A DNA stretch of 64,000 nt from Anisodus tanguticus (Eukaryota > Streptophyta > Magnoliopsida > Solanales > Solanaceae). The first letter of the stretch is position 1; each line of letters starts with the position of its first letter. A program made the position numbers and the translations under genes. The notes beneath the pieces are model-generated. The model was not told the origin of the DNA and made no database searches. It saw only the letters and a list, made by a program, of their open reading frames with translations. Below are positions 10,251 through 22,165 of this stretch, piece by piece. Location of the stretch: assembly GCA_034509755.1 (NCBI GenBank), contig CM067545.1:46555062-46619061 (forward strand). The letters are read 5' to 3'.

Positions 10251-12299
10251 GATGTACGCGCCCGTTTTTAACCCCTCCATCCGCGAAGAGGAGGGATCCG
10301 ACACGGTCGCGATGTATTGGTGATTTCTAAATTGATTAAAGCTTAAGGAGTCGCCACCTAATTATTCTACGATGAATTAGGGCACCTAAATGTTAACATA
10401 AATGCTGCAAAGTGAACTACGATTAATGGTCTGCGAAACTATGAGATTCTAGGTAAGGGTTCTTTATTATCCTAAAGGAAAGGGGTTAGGCATCCTTTAA
10501 GATCCGTTAACTTGCAGTTATCCGGTCAAATTTATGTTAATTATTATGCTAAAAAAATGCATGTTTTAAAAGTATAAAGTTAAAAGGATGTTTGCAAATG
10601 GTTGATTAAAGAAAATGCATTTTTGACAACGTAAAAGGTTTCTTGCAAAGGTGATTATGATTCCGAGGAATAAATTCCCGGTGTAAAATCCGAAAAGAGT
10701 ATGCATGGTATTGTTCATGTAAAATTGATTTCTTGGATAAAAGCATGCATTTGTATGGCATTGTTTATAAAATACTTATGTTTTGGCAATTGTTTGTAAG
10801 GAGAAAAACAAATTGTTTATAATGCAAAGAAGTGATTTATATGGAAGTCATTTTAAATCGACAATCGGATAAAACAACCTCATTTTTTGTATGGTTAATA
10901 ATGCGAATAAAAAAATGACCAAATTGTTTTGAAAGTTTTAACATGCATGACGAGCCTAAAATAAATAAACTAGCGGCGGATTTCCATTTTTTTAAACTAC
11001 CCGAGCCTAAAATAACTAAACTAGCAGCGGGTTTCCAATTTTAAAATACCCTATTAGTTTATCAATTCAAGGCCTAATTATTCTAAGTATTTCCATGATC
11101 GCACAAAGTTGAGTAATTAAATCACAACAAAAAAAATAAAAATGGCGGGATTAAGGAATTAAAAGTAGCGACTAGGGCAGATGGCGATATCATCCCGCCC
11201 TATTTGTTTAGAAATTCTGGGGCAGGAGAATGCATTGAACGTGGATGCAGGTCTTCGCTTGACAATAGTCATGATGAATCTCATAACGAGACTCTTCGTT
11301 GCTCCCGATACATTTCATGTAAACAAAACAAAAGAAAAGGATCAGTAGATGGAGTATGAAAATATATATGTAAGAAAATGTAAATAAATAATTAATGGAA
11401 AGAAATATGTTGTTGGGACTCGGGATGTAGGCCGGTGCAAAAAGAATATAGAACGGGCCCAAAATGATAATTATCAAACTTAAAAGAATAGACCAGCTCA
11501 GATGCGTAATAGGGCCCAATTCAACACATATGCACAAATATACACTTAGACATACATAAGAGCTGATATACATACAATATTTGGAATAAATAGGATATAC
11601 TTGAAGGTATACAAAGATATACAACTTCGATATACACCTGGTGTGTACTAAAGTCCATATACCTTGTATACTTTTGAATTATATCATCACAAATTCAGCA
11701 AACCAAATAGAAGATAAGAAAACAGGGCATAAGCAGACCCAGAACACAACAAGAGGAAAGAAAACATTTGCCCGATCCTCATAAGTCAAACAAGCAACAC
11801 TCGTCTATACGAGGCATGATGAACGAACTCAGATTTCAACAAAAAAGAAATACGCAGATGATTCAAATAAATAACATTATAAAAAACAGAGTAGGCACAG
11901 TGGGCCGGTTCAGATGCTTATATTGACATACTCAATTTTAAACTTTGAACGAAAATGAACACATGGAAAATACCCAACATGTGAAGGGGCTAAAGGTAGA
12001 GATGTTAAGCTAGGTGGCATGCTTCATGACCTTGTGATTTAGACACTCATTTAGAAAGAGAATTCAATTTACACCCTTATGTAGAAAACACAGATATAAA
12101 AACAGATCCATACATTAATTTCTTATTTAAGATGGACGTAGGTTTCCTCTTAAACCAACATGGAGGGGTACGTGCTTCATGTTAAGGAAAAATGGGGTCT
12201 TGGCACTTCTTCCAGATTCACACAGAGCTAATAAGGTAAGGGGACTAACTCAAGAAATAATTTAACATCTCAACAAGATATTAAAAGGGATAAGATAAT
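10251..12299. repeat. Unclassified repeat DNA inside element A1, left part
   Basis: This stretch replaces the middle of element A1. Its start (CCCGTTTTTAACCCCTCC and the following GGAGTCGCCACCTAATTATT) resembles dispersed LTR-type DNA common in nightshades. A local duplication is visible at about 10950-11045 (GAGCCTAAAATAA...AACTAGC twice). No protein homology was seen, and the 138-codon minus ORF at 11208-11624 has low-complexity composition. It continues at 13547 after the solo LTR. Confidence 0.4.
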
Positions 12300-12304
12300 G
12301 CAAC

Positions 12305-13541
12305 TGTTGGTTTTCTATCGTAAAACAGTACGGGAAGTAAATAAATATTACAAGTGTTCGAAAGGATAAACAAATAAGCAATGTTCAGAACTGCCGCAAG
12401 CTTGTTGAGTCTTGAATTTTGATAAGCTGAAATCAAGAAACAACTAAATCTGGATGGTTACAACTGTGTGTTGAGTCGAGTGACTGCACTCTGTCCTTAA
12501 GACAAGATTGTCCCGTATATATGCTTTTACGTTAGCGGGCAATAGTCTCCCAAGATAAAACAACACTTTAATCTCAATACTACAAAACAAATAGGTTGAG
12601 CCTGACGAAGAAAACAAATACGAATCGATTTGCTGAAGAAATGGAAAAGGAAGGAAGGGTTTTTGTTTTCGTCCAACGTTATTGGACTGACTTTCTCTTC
12701 TGTTTTGTCTCTGTGTATATAGTGTGTCTTTGTTGTGTATATGTGGTGTTTGCTCACTGTTTTTCGTCACTATTTTGTGCTGCTATTTTATGTATGTAGG
12801 TCCAACACAATTGAGCCAAAAGGCATCAATATATAGCATGGAGGAGGGACTCCTCAACTGCCATAAACATGGTTGTTAATAGCATTAGTGAGGGTTGTTA
12901 ATGGCATTAGAGATGGCTGTTAATGGCCATTTAGAGAGGTTGATTTATGGTCATGAAGGAGGGCTGTTTATGGAGTAGTTAACAGCCAAGTAATGGCTGG
13001 TTAATGCTCCAAAAAATAGTCCAAACGGTAGGTAGAAACTTTCTGCCTTCCGTCATTCCCAAAATCAACTTTCCAGAAACTCTACGGATCAAACTGTAAA
13101 TATTAAGCAATTTGGGGTCCAAAAAGATAATATCAGAAAGTTCCCACAGCCCGTGACGGGCGGGGCGGCGGCGCGCGTGTGGGCTTAGCCTTTGGACCCA
13201 AGCACATCTAGGTCCTCCCTCCTTTAAACACATGGGATACCCCTTGGGGTCCCAAACCCTCAACCACTTTAGAGACTTATAAAGAGAGTAATTCTTCCTT
13301 TTCCCATCGATGTGGTAGATTTGTCCCACACCATATTTCCATGCCTCAAACACCTTACTTCGTGGACCAATATCTCTTTCATTTCTCAACGAAATTTGAC
13401 GATTCTTGACCCTACGGTCATCTACTCACTTAGTAGAATATGCATGTGAGAAGAGACAAAGCCTCCACCATGCGGAACACTAGTGTTTAATTCATTAAAT
13501 ATGGGTGGACGCACCTCCCCACCAAAGGCAAATTTCCAACA
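12305..13541 (-). mobile_element. Solo LTR, distant relative of the element B LTR
   Basis: It is 1237 bp, flanked by the 5-bp duplication gcaac at 12300-12304 and 13542-13546. Its ends are TGTTGG...CCAACA. Read on the minus strand it shares landmarks with the element B LTR: the opening TGTTGGAAATTT, the segment around TAAGTGAGTAGATGA, GGTTTGGGACCCCAAGGGGT, and CTTGGGAGACTATTG near 12545. The rest has diverged widely. No internal region is left, so this is what recombination between two LTRs leaves behind. Confidence 0.85.
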
Positions 13542-13546
13542 GCAAC

Positions 13547-14137
13547 ACGGCAAAATCAGAGCCATTTTCCAATATACACATACTTATCATGCTTGCATGA
13601 AATGAGCTATGAACCAAAGAAAAGCATACATATACCCTTAAGCAAGTAGTCTAGGCATGGGTATACAACTTGACAAGGGATAGACATTTCTTCCTAAACG
13701 ATGCCCATTCGAACCATATGTCAGGACCTTCTACTCCCTTAAATAGCTCTAAACAGACCATACCCTATGCATACTGCTACATGATTGAGTTAAACATGGA
13801 TGCAAATAGGCAATAACTTCAATATGGCCTAAGCTAGTTCTAACAGATACAAAATGCCAGTATTGATCATTCAGTAATTTAGTAGACCTGACATGATATA
13901 GAAACGACTCAGGGCAGTTTTCTTTTTTTATGTCAACATGTAGCACTTTTATACTAAGACAAGATAAAATGTGTGTCCAATTTAGGCGGATGAGAACTTA
14001 CACTGATACAGTTGTTTTAGATACATATGGCCAAATAGGTCAAAGTTGAGTATATAGGATTCACATTCATGTTTTGCAACTAGGCATAGTGAATTTAGAG
14101 ATAACCATATAGACTCAAGATTGATTATTTTCATTAA
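13547..14137. other. Unclassified DNA inside element A1, right part
   Basis: Continuation of the 10251-12299 stretch across the solo LTR. It is AT-rich, with no ORF homology, primer site or gag sequence of the host copia element. Confidence 0.4.
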
Positions 14138-14442
14138 TGAACTTAAATTTCTTGATTATTTTTATTAATGAAAGAGTATATATATAATTTACAATTTTCA
14201 TAATATAAATCATATTCATATTCTACTCCCAAAACTCTATTATAATTGTACAAGAATCCTACAATTATGGTAAGTGTACAATGCTAATTATATACAAACA
14301 ATAAAAAATAATTTGTTAGCAAAATAGGGATATACACGGTGTGTATACCGTGTAAATCATGATTTCCCAGTTGTGATGGGTTTCCGTGATATACACGGTA
14401 TCACAAGGTATTGTATACCATGTATATCCTTGTATATTTTCA
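14138..14442 (-). repeat. 5' LTR of element A1
   Basis: 305 bp. The hairpin seen in the other LTR is present but has lost several pairs. Upstream, about 20 bp of the LTR start (TTGATTATTTTCATTAATGA) are duplicated at 14120-14140. No primer-binding site adjoins it, so the internal junction has been lost. Confidence 0.75.
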
Positions 14443-15401
14443 GACTTAAACAGGTGGGCCCCGCATATCAGAAACATCATTTCTTCGCACATGCCTAATC
14501 TACTAAGTGAGTAGATGATGTTAGTGTCAAGTATCGTCAAAATTTGTTAAGAAATGAAAGAGATATTGGTACACAAAGTAAGGTGTTTGAGACATGAAAA
14601 GATGGAGTGTTTTTGGCCAAAAATGACAAATCTCCCTCATTGGCAGAAGATGGAAGGATTGTGCAATATATAAACTCTAAGTTTGAGTAAGGGTTTGGGA
14701 CCCCAAGGGTAACCCATGTGTTTAGAAGGAGAGGACCTAGGTGAGCTTGAGTTCGGGGCTAAGCCCCGCACGCGCACCGCCGCCGCCCGCCTGTCCGGAC
14801 CGGCTTGGGCTATTGCTTTCTTCCAAAACTTTATTTTTGGTCCCTGAAATATTAACTATTTATATTTTGGTCCCTGAAGTTTTTCGGAACGTTACAACGA
14901 CTCTTTTTCTCCAAAGGACACCAGCCAACAGACATGACCATTCTACAGAATAGAACGTTGCTTCCATTTCTGATCTTATAAATTCAACATTTTTGTTCAA
15001 ATAAAAAAACACACAACACAATACACAATCCTTACATAATTTCTGATACTTTCTTCTGTTCAATTCTATATAAACGCATAACAGTACACATAACACATAC
15101 AGAAATCAGCAATCTGTTCTATATTCATTTACTTCGCTGGGATCAACACAATTTGCTTTGCTTTGTTGATTGTTGTTGTTTTATCTTGGGAGACTATTTT
15201 CCATTACCGTAAAAGCATATATACGGGGCAATTTTGTGTTAAAGACAGAGAGTCATCTCTCGACTCAACAAATCATTATTTCTATTTCATCTTTCTGCAA
15301 CACTATTACCTAGCAATTTCTTGGATATGATTGCTGCTTCGAAATTGTTGCTCCATATGTTCAACATTTAGAGATTTTGGGCGATTTAAATCATGCGGAA
15401 A

Positions 15402-16737
15402 CTAGTAGTCAAAGGCTACAAACAAAAATAAGGCCTCGATTACTTCGACACATACTCTCATGTGTCTAGATTAACGTCCATAAGAGTATTCATAGCCATT
15501 GCAGCTTTGCGTGACCTTGAGATACATCAAATGGATATTAAGACATCCTTCCTAAATGGAGAGTTGGAAGAGGAAATATACATGGAACAACCCGAGGGGT
15601 ATGTGGTTCTAGGACAAGAAAAGAAAGTATGTCAACTTGTTAAGTCTCTGTATAGACTCAAACAAGCCCCGAAACAATGACATGAAAAGTTTGACAATAC
15701 TTTATTATCAAAATGTTTCTCCATAAATGAATGTGATAAATGTATCTATATAAGATGGAACTTTGACTCATTTGTCATGATATTCCTTTACATAGATGAC
15801 ATGCTCATCACTGGAAGTAGTCTAAACTTGGTCCTGGAAACCAAGAATATGTTGAAATAATGTTTTGACATGAAAGATATGGAATTGCAGATGTAATCTT
15901 AGGAATTAAGATTTCTAAGACATCTGATGGGCTAGTCTTATCTCAATCTCATTACATTGAAGATGTTTTGAGGAAATATGATGTATTTGACAATTCCCCT
16001 ATAAAGTCACCAATGGATATGAATCATAGAATTGATAAGAATCGTGGTGCACCCGTGTCCCAAGAGAGATATGCGCAGGTCATTGGTAGCTTAATATACA
16101 TTACAAACTGCACCCGACCCGTTATCGCTTATCCAGTCAATAAGTTGGCTAGGTTTACTCGTAATCCTAGAAATGATCACTGGAAGGTGTTAAATCAGAT
16201 ACTACGATATCTGAGATATTAGCTAACTTATGGATTACATTATTCAAGATATCCAGTCGTACTGGAAGGATACAGTGATGCAAACTGGATATCGGACATA
16301 AAGAATACCAAATCCACCTGTGGGTATGTTTTTACAATTGGTGGTGGGGTTGTGTCTTGGATATCCTCTAAGCAAACATGCATCGCCCGATCCACGATGA
16401 AATCAGAGTTTATCGCTTTGGACAAAGCAGGAGAAGAAGCAGAGTGGCTTCACGACTTCTTAGAGGATATCCCATGTTGGGATAAACCCGTACCTTCGGT
16501 GATGATTCACTGTGACAGCCAATCGGCTTTAGGAAGGGCACTGAGTAATATGTACAACGGCAAGTCTAGACATATTCGTCTGAGGCATAAGACTGTTAGG
16601 CAGTTGATCACTACGGGTGTCATTTCCATTGATTACGTCAAATCAAAGGATAACTTAGCGGATCCATTAACTAAAGGTCTATCCAAAGATCAAATATTTT
16701 GCTTGTCTAGGGGAATGTGCTTAAAATCCAAATAATA
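15402..16737 (+). pseudogene. Element B reverse transcriptase/RNase H, broken
   Basis: The translation starts at VVKGYKQK, reaches a stop, then continues with YFDTYS. The next open part (15462-15680) carries DIKTSFLNGELEEEIYMEQP and SLYRLKQAPK, the core of copia reverse transcriptase. The catalytic region reads IDDM (normally YVDD-type) near 15795, after another stop. RNase H follows at 15968-16735 with EFIALDKAGEEAEWL, CDSQSAL and HIRLRHKTVRQL, and ends with KDNLADPLTKGLS. The motifs fit the Tork/Tnt1-like lineage. Several stops and frameshifts make it inactive. A non-coding 3' stretch (16738-17321) leads to the purine tract. Confidence 0.8.
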
Positions 16738-17321
16738 AAAATCTTTATGGTGGTAACCCAAGCTTACTGACTGGAGATCCCAGGAATTTGGTTCAATGGG
16801 AAAACTAAACTATAGAGGTTCAGTTTAGCACTTCACTTGAAGTAAGAGAACTTCGGATTATCATTCTTTAAAGAAATATAACTCCAAAGCCGTTCCCGCG
16901 ATAGACATTGAGTGCTACCTGCATAATGGATAAAGGATAAGTTTCTGAAACTTTTAATGATTCCTAACTCTTGCGAGTGGGGTAGAGCAATATAACTTAT
17001 AGGAGATTACCTATTTAAGTGCGAAGATGGGCCGCTTCAAATGTACGCACTTAAGAATTCAAGCGTTGTCCATGGCCACAACGGACAAAACGATAAGAAG
17101 AAATGAATAAGGAGAGTTATTGTGTTTATACCATTGTCTTGGTTTACACTAAACACTGATGGTTCAAGACATCACGTTCACTGCGCAGTAAGTAAATCCG
17201 ATGGTAATCGACTAAGGAATATTCAAAGCCGAAAGCTATCTTTCCTAATGTAATATCTTTTCGCTGAAAGATTGCTGGATTTTGGCACCTCGTGTGCACC
17301 AATTCTCTTTCAAGAGGGAAT

Positions 17322-18343
17322 TGTTGGAAATTTACTGATGTGGGATTGAGTTTATTCCGTCTTTAATGACTTAAACACATGGGCCCCGTATGTCGAAAAT
17401 ATTGTTTCTTCGCACATGCCTAATCTACTAAGTGAGTAGATGATGTTAGTGCCAAATATCGTAAAATTTAGTTAATAAATGAAAGAGATATTGATACACA
17501 AAGTAAGGTGTTTGAGACATGAAAAGATGGAGTATTTTTTGCCAAAAATGGCAGTGTTTTTTGCCAAAAATGGCAAATCTCCCTCATTGGTAGAAGATGG
17601 AAGGATTGTGCAATATATAAACTCTAAGTTTGAGTAAGGGTTTAGGACCCCAAGGGGTAACCCATGTGTTTAGAAGGGAGAGGACCTAGGTGAGCTTGGG
17701 TTCGAGGCTAAGCCTCACACGCGCGCCGCCGCCTGCCCGTCCCGTCCGGTTCGGGTTCGGGTTCGGGCTGTTGTGCTATTGTAACTTTCTTTTTGGTCCC
17801 TGAAATGCTAACTATTTATATTTTGGTCCCTAAAGTTTTTCAGAACGTTACAACGACTCTTTTTCTCCAAAGGACACCAGCCAACAGACATGACTATTCA
17901 ACATAATAGAACGTTGCTTCCCTTTCTAATCTTATAAATTGAATATTTCTGTTCAAATTAAAAAAACACACAACATAATACACAATCCTTACATAATTTC
18001 TGATACTTTCTTCTGTTCAGTTCTATATAAACGCAGAACAGTACACATAACACATACAGAAATCAGCAATATGTTCTATATTCATTTACTTAGCTGGGAT
18101 TAACACAGTTTGATTTGCTTTGTTGATTGTTGTTGTTATCTTGGGAGACTATTGTCCATTACCGTAAAAGCATATATACGGGGCAATTTTGTCTTAAAGA
18201 CAGAGAGCCATCTTTCGACTCAACAAATCATTATTTCTATTTCATCTTTCTGCAACACTATTACCTAACAATTTCTTGGAGATGATTGTTGCTCCATATG
18301 TTCAAACATTTAGAGATTTTGGGCGATTTCAATCATGCGGAAA
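17322..18343 (+). repeat. 3' LTR of element B
   Basis: It starts TGTTGG right after the purine tract and is homologous to the 5' LTR up to GCGGAAA at about 18343. A local duplication of GCCAAAAATGGC is visible near 17539-17573 and is single in the 5' LTR. F-box coding sequence follows at once. Confidence 0.8.
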
Positions 18344-18848
18344 TTAGGCTTGAGGACATGCAATCTTTAGTCCATGTCGATCTTACTTTCACTGTTTATA
18401 AGTATTTGACAAAAGCATAGTGAAAGATCTTATGGTAAGTGTACGTTGTGCTAATGAGCTAATGGTCCCATCCTGGTTTATCGAGGTCAGTTTTTAGTAC
18501 CAAATATCTCCAACCTTTTTATCTGTATTAATATAATGGCCTGAGTTTGCCCATTTAACATACTTTCTGGGTAGAAATGATGGAAGTCTAAACCATAAGT
18601 TTGGGATGATTTTAGGCCCTATGGATTTATTATTTGTGATTCTCAATGCACTTACCTTCCACTCTGCTTCTACTGTTTAAGTAATTTCCATGTTGGTGTT
18701 GCAGAAGGAATACGTTTCATTACCGTTGCTGGAGTGCAAATGGTTGACTATAAATTCTTTGATTTCAAAATATTGCTTCCTCGGTAAAGACAGACTCTTA
18801 AGGTCAACTCCTTATTTAGAGAATTTGGCGAGCTGTGAAGGCTTATAA
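18343..18848 (+). pseudogene. F-box/LRR protein, 3' part after the insertion
   Basis: The F-box gene resumes after element B. 18343-18417 reads IRLEDMQSLVHVDLTF and then hits a stop by a one-base frame change. In the next frame KSIVKDLMVSVRCANELMVP continues to a donor site (GAG/GTCAGT) at 18485/18486. An intron with a TTGCAG acceptor ends at 18704. The next exon, from 18705, reads EYVSLPLLECKWLTINSLIS, followed by RLLRSTPYLENL, the signature at the start of the FBD region. It stops at 18848. Family proteins usually run further, so the C-terminus also seems shortened. Confidence 0.75.
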
Positions 18849-19639
18849 AGATTTGTTGTGTTATTTTTTATCCGCTGAGATTTGAAATTTTGATCAGGAA
18901 AGAGGTTAAATCGCATTATTGTTGGGGCCTCGTATTGTCTTTATCAATAGCGATGATGGATGTTGTGATTAAAGTTGTAACTGAGAGATTTTTTTTCGTG
19001 ACACGACTAACTCTGTGGTGGAATACAAACAGATGATTGGGGAGAGTTATATTTTACTTAGTCAGATGATTTGGATGTGATGGCTAATACAATTTGATTT
19101 TTACTTTTGTGGAGTTTCAGTTGTCTCCTTGGAAATAAGTCACGTTTTGTCAAGATGTTGACTCCTATGATCCTTGATTGCGGATCCTAAGTGAGGGAGA
19201 GACTACCCTCGATAGATGGTATGAATGTCTTGTTTCCAAATTTGAGACAGCATTTATACTCCTAATATTTGAATTTTGATCAATATTAAGTTGTGATAAA
19301 AGCTATGGCATGAGTGTTAATGGGTTCCGACACTTGTGAAAATTCCATTTTTGGGATTAAATTTGAGATAAAAGAAATGAGAAGTTATTGCTTGGAAGTT
19401 CAGGTTATTGATGATTTTATCAATAATTCAAATGTGAATCTTGGAATATCACCGCGTTGTGATTCATGATTTGAATTAATCCAGGAATGTTGTCTCTTTC
19501 TCTCGTGTCATAAAATCTACTCAAGGCAAACTTAAACACCAAGTCCATTTTAAACTTGAACGGCTTTGTGATTTATTGTGAATTTGTTAAGTTTCGTGCT
19601 TATTCCTTATCTGTATTAGACGAAGGTGATAAAAAAAGA
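18849..19639. other. Intergenic, nothing recognised
   Basis: It may contain the decayed end of the F-box gene, but no motif can be supported. Confidence 0.35.
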
Positions 19640-20383
19640 ATGGGAAGTACATGTCATTTATATATATAGCTTCACCTAGGTTGTTTATACCCTTCTCCGG
19701 TTTGATATTATGTTCTTGTAAGTTTATTCCACAACCTTCTCTCCTTCAACTTTGTATCTTATTTCAGTAGTTATTTGTTCTAACCTACTCTAATTGGAAT
19801 ATACTTTTAACTGCTGCTCATTATAATTATATATTACTGATCTACAAAGAGGCAAATATAAGAAAGATAACCTCAAGGAGGACCAGAACAAATAATAACA
19901 GTACTTGTGCTTAAAATAATGCATTTTCATGCATTATGGAAATTTGGAAATTATCAACTGTTTAAGATATATTTGAACTTCTACAACTATTTATCACATG
20001 CACTCAAAACAATGCACTAAACGTGCATTCAAAAAGATGCACAAAACTTGCACATCACTCACAAAATGCACAATAATTTGATAAAGTATTCCACAATCCT
20101 AGAACTTGAATTGATTTGTAGTAGAAGTCAAATTGTATTTCGATTTGTGTAGTTGCAGCACAAAGTATTATGAACATGCACCAATTGTGTGCCTTGTTTC
20201 TTGACTCATTTTTTAATTTGTACGAGTATTTAGTAAAGATAAGTGTTTACGGTATGAAATTACTCGAAAGACTTATCTAAAAATAATTATGACTGAAATA
20301 TAAATTTCTTTACAACTATTAAAGCTCTTCAATATATAATTGCTAACAACTTTCAACTTATTTTTAAAAAAAATAAAAATCAG

Positions 20384-20722
20384 TCCCATGATTTTTGTTA
20401 TCTACAAGAAGAAACTGGTCGAGCAATTCTCACCAATGTCATACCTAGCCACGTTCTTGCATTGTGGTATTAGGGTTCTGTATAGGCTCCCGTGCATTCA
20501 GTATCACAAGATTCGTGTATTGACTCATGCTTCTGGAGTCTGCTTCGTGATAGTCTTTTTTATTGTATTTCTATTGTACTAAAAAAGGAATATATCTTCA
20601 TGATTTCACTTGTCATTCGAGTGTCAACTGTGGTTCATACTCACAAAATACGGTCCATCATTGTGGGTAGCATCTCTTTAGTGAAAAATGCTTTAATGTA
20701 TGATTCTTCTTTAATCATCATG
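20384..20722 (+). pseudogene. SWEET sugar transporter fragment, copy 1
   Basis: In the frame starting near 20384 the text reads IYKKKLVEQFSPMSYLATFL and THASGVCFVIVFFIVFLLY, then a stop. In a second frame it reads STVVHTHKIRSIIVGSISL and LMYDSS. These are consecutive parts of a SWEET (MtN3) transporter: the end of helix 1 with its KKKS-x-EQFSP loop, helices 2-3, and the start of the second repeat (normally VGSI, MYASPL). SWEETs move sugars across membranes. This copy has a stop after the third helix and a frame change. The splice donor expected after the last codon is lost (ATGATAGAT where copy 2 has ATGGTAAAC). First and last exons are absent. Confidence 0.75.
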
Positions 20723-21482
20723 ATAGATAATTTTAACTTAATTTTTTGAGGTAAATTTCACAAATGATCATACAACAATAGATTTTTTTTTATCAAAATC
20801 ACATAATTTTATTTTGTAACTTAAAAGTCAAAATATTATATAATAAAATGATCATTATAGCTTGATAGTATAACTTCTGGTGGGATTTAAAAAAAAATCA
20901 TTTTTTTGTTAATCAAATGATCTTGAAAAAAGATAAACAAATTGAGATTCACCGCAAACTCTTGGCTAAACAAAAAATTCATTACTTATTTTATATATTT
21001 TATCAGGATAAATTAAAAAAAATGTAATTTTTTACCATTATTAGTATATATAAGTTAAGTACGATGATGATAATATATCGATTTTTTTCCCAAGAGAAGA
21101 GACAAATCTAAGTCCTTAGATGATTTAAACTCGTGGTTATTGTCATTATTGTTATTTCAGTGTCATTTGTTTAGAAAAAGTTAAAAAGAAAATCATACCG
21201 AAAGCCATATTTTTTCGACTATTATGACTATTTGGGTATCAATATAATATATAATATTGTAATTTTAAGTAATAAACTAAAATTATATAATTTTGGTGCA
21301 AAAAAATTATATTTATCATTTGTGAAATTTACCCTAATTTTTTAAAAAGGAATAACAGTTTAATTTACATGTACCACTGCAGACGATATATGTCGTTCTC
21401 CCTCTCTTTCATTTTCTTATTATATAGCTTCACCTAGGTTGTTTATGCTCTTCTCCAATTTCATATTAACATTCTTGTAAGT
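20723..21482. other. Intron-like and intergenic DNA of triplication unit 1
   Basis: AT-rich sequence that matches 34020-34640 in unit 3 block by block (for example GTAAATTTCACAAATG and CTCGTGGTTATTGTCATTATTG). No further SWEET exon was found, so the transporter copies end with the same exon. Confidence 0.6.
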
Positions 21483-22165
21483 TTGCTCTACAGTCTTCTT
21501 GTTAGTAAAATTCAGTTATTTGTCGTCTACCCCGCCTCTCCTCCTCCTCCTTCTCATGCTTCTCATAGTGACGCTAGTCCTGGTAGCAGGGCTCCGGTGA
21601 ACCCCACCGCTGGCACAGAAATTTCCACCAGTTCCAATGTGAGTGCTACTGGTTTCAGCACAGCTAGCACAGGGATCGTCATTAATCCAGTGCTGGTGTT
21701 AGCAGCTGCTCTGATGTTCCTCCAAAGAAGCGAGGAAGCATGTTGGATGCGGGTGAAGGATCGTCAGGAGGAGGGACAGGTGAGGGTGACCAACTCTGTA
21801 ACGTGAGGCCAAATGCACCCCCACCGGAACTCGTATTGGTGGAGCAAAGACGTTGTTCAATGTGTCAAAAAAGTGTTCGGTTCGGTCAAAGCTTTGTTTG
21901 GACACATGAATTGTCATCCAGATCGTGGGTGAAAAAGGTGGGTATCCTCCTCCTACTTTTAACTGGGAGGAGTAGTTTGCTAATCTTCATACACGAACCA
22001 AACATGGAAGTTGCTGATGTTGATCCCGTACCTCCTGAAACGCACAATGTACTACCAGATCTCAACATTTCAGAATCGGCTGCAAAAGAACGGAGATACT
22101 AATTGTCGGACCTTAATCTGTCATCACCACCAGAAGAGAGTAAAGGATTAGTAGTAGTGAATGTT
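21483..22165 (+). pseudogene. Single C2H2 zinc-finger protein with DLN motifs, frameshifted
   Basis: A proline/serine-rich N-terminal part (21520-21710) leads by a frameshift into KKRGSMLDAGEGSSGGG at about 21726. The zinc finger lies at 21851-21920: the cysteines CSMC are in one frame and the histidine half (VKALFGHMNCHPDRG) is in another, so the finger is broken by a one-base shift. The following PPTFNWEE-type text needs a third frame. Two EAR-like repression motifs (LPDLNIS near 22050 and LSDLNLSS near 22106) close the gene after an in-frame stop. Intact relatives are plant nuclear repressors. It sits within triplication unit 2, and an A-run at about 22355 hints at a retroposed copy, though this is uncertain. 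Confidence 0.65.

Larger units (their letters stand above)
9118..14442 (-). mobile_element. Ale/Retrofit-like copia element A1, nested in the 5' LTR of element B
   Basis: LTRs are at 9118-9425 and about 14138-14442. The 5-bp target duplication gactt is at 9113-9117 and 14443-14447, which proves insertion into LTR B. On the minus strand the LTR starts TGGAAATATAC or TGAAAATATAC, and a purine tract (GCGGGGGTG) adjoins the 9425 end. Only the C-terminal half of the polyprotein (9426-10250) remains. Between 10251 and 14137 is unrelated DNA that has replaced the rest of the internal region, including the primer site. Confidence 0.85.
9067..15401 (+). repeat. 5' LTR of element B (interrupted 9118-14447)
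   Basis: It consists of 51 bp at 9067-9117 and the remainder at 14448-15401, which aligns with 17322-18343 along its length. Shared landmarks are CTTCGCACATGCCTAATCTA, the GC-rich block near 14760-14800, and TGTCC/TTCC-ATTACCGTAAAAGCA near 15200. Relative to the 3' LTR it shows scattered substitutions and small indels. Confidence 0.8.
9067..18343 (+). mobile_element. Tork-like Ty1/copia element B, internally deleted, inserted in the F-box gene
   Basis: The two LTRs (about 1.0 kb each) are 9067-9117 joined to 14448-15401, and 17322-18343. Both start TGTTGGAAATTTACTGATG. A purine tract (AAGAGGGAAT) immediately precedes the 3' LTR. The internal region (15402-17321) begins in the middle of reverse transcriptase, so gag, protease, integrase and the primer site are deleted. 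The 5' LTR is interrupted at 9118 by copia element A1. The right limit is where homology between the LTRs ends. A clean 5-bp target duplication is not visible (attta at 9062-9066 against aatta near 18342). Confidence 0.8.

Noticed and set aside
12444..13389. Several ORFs of 65-136 codons
   Set aside because: They lie inside a solo LTR with exact target duplications and show no protein motifs.
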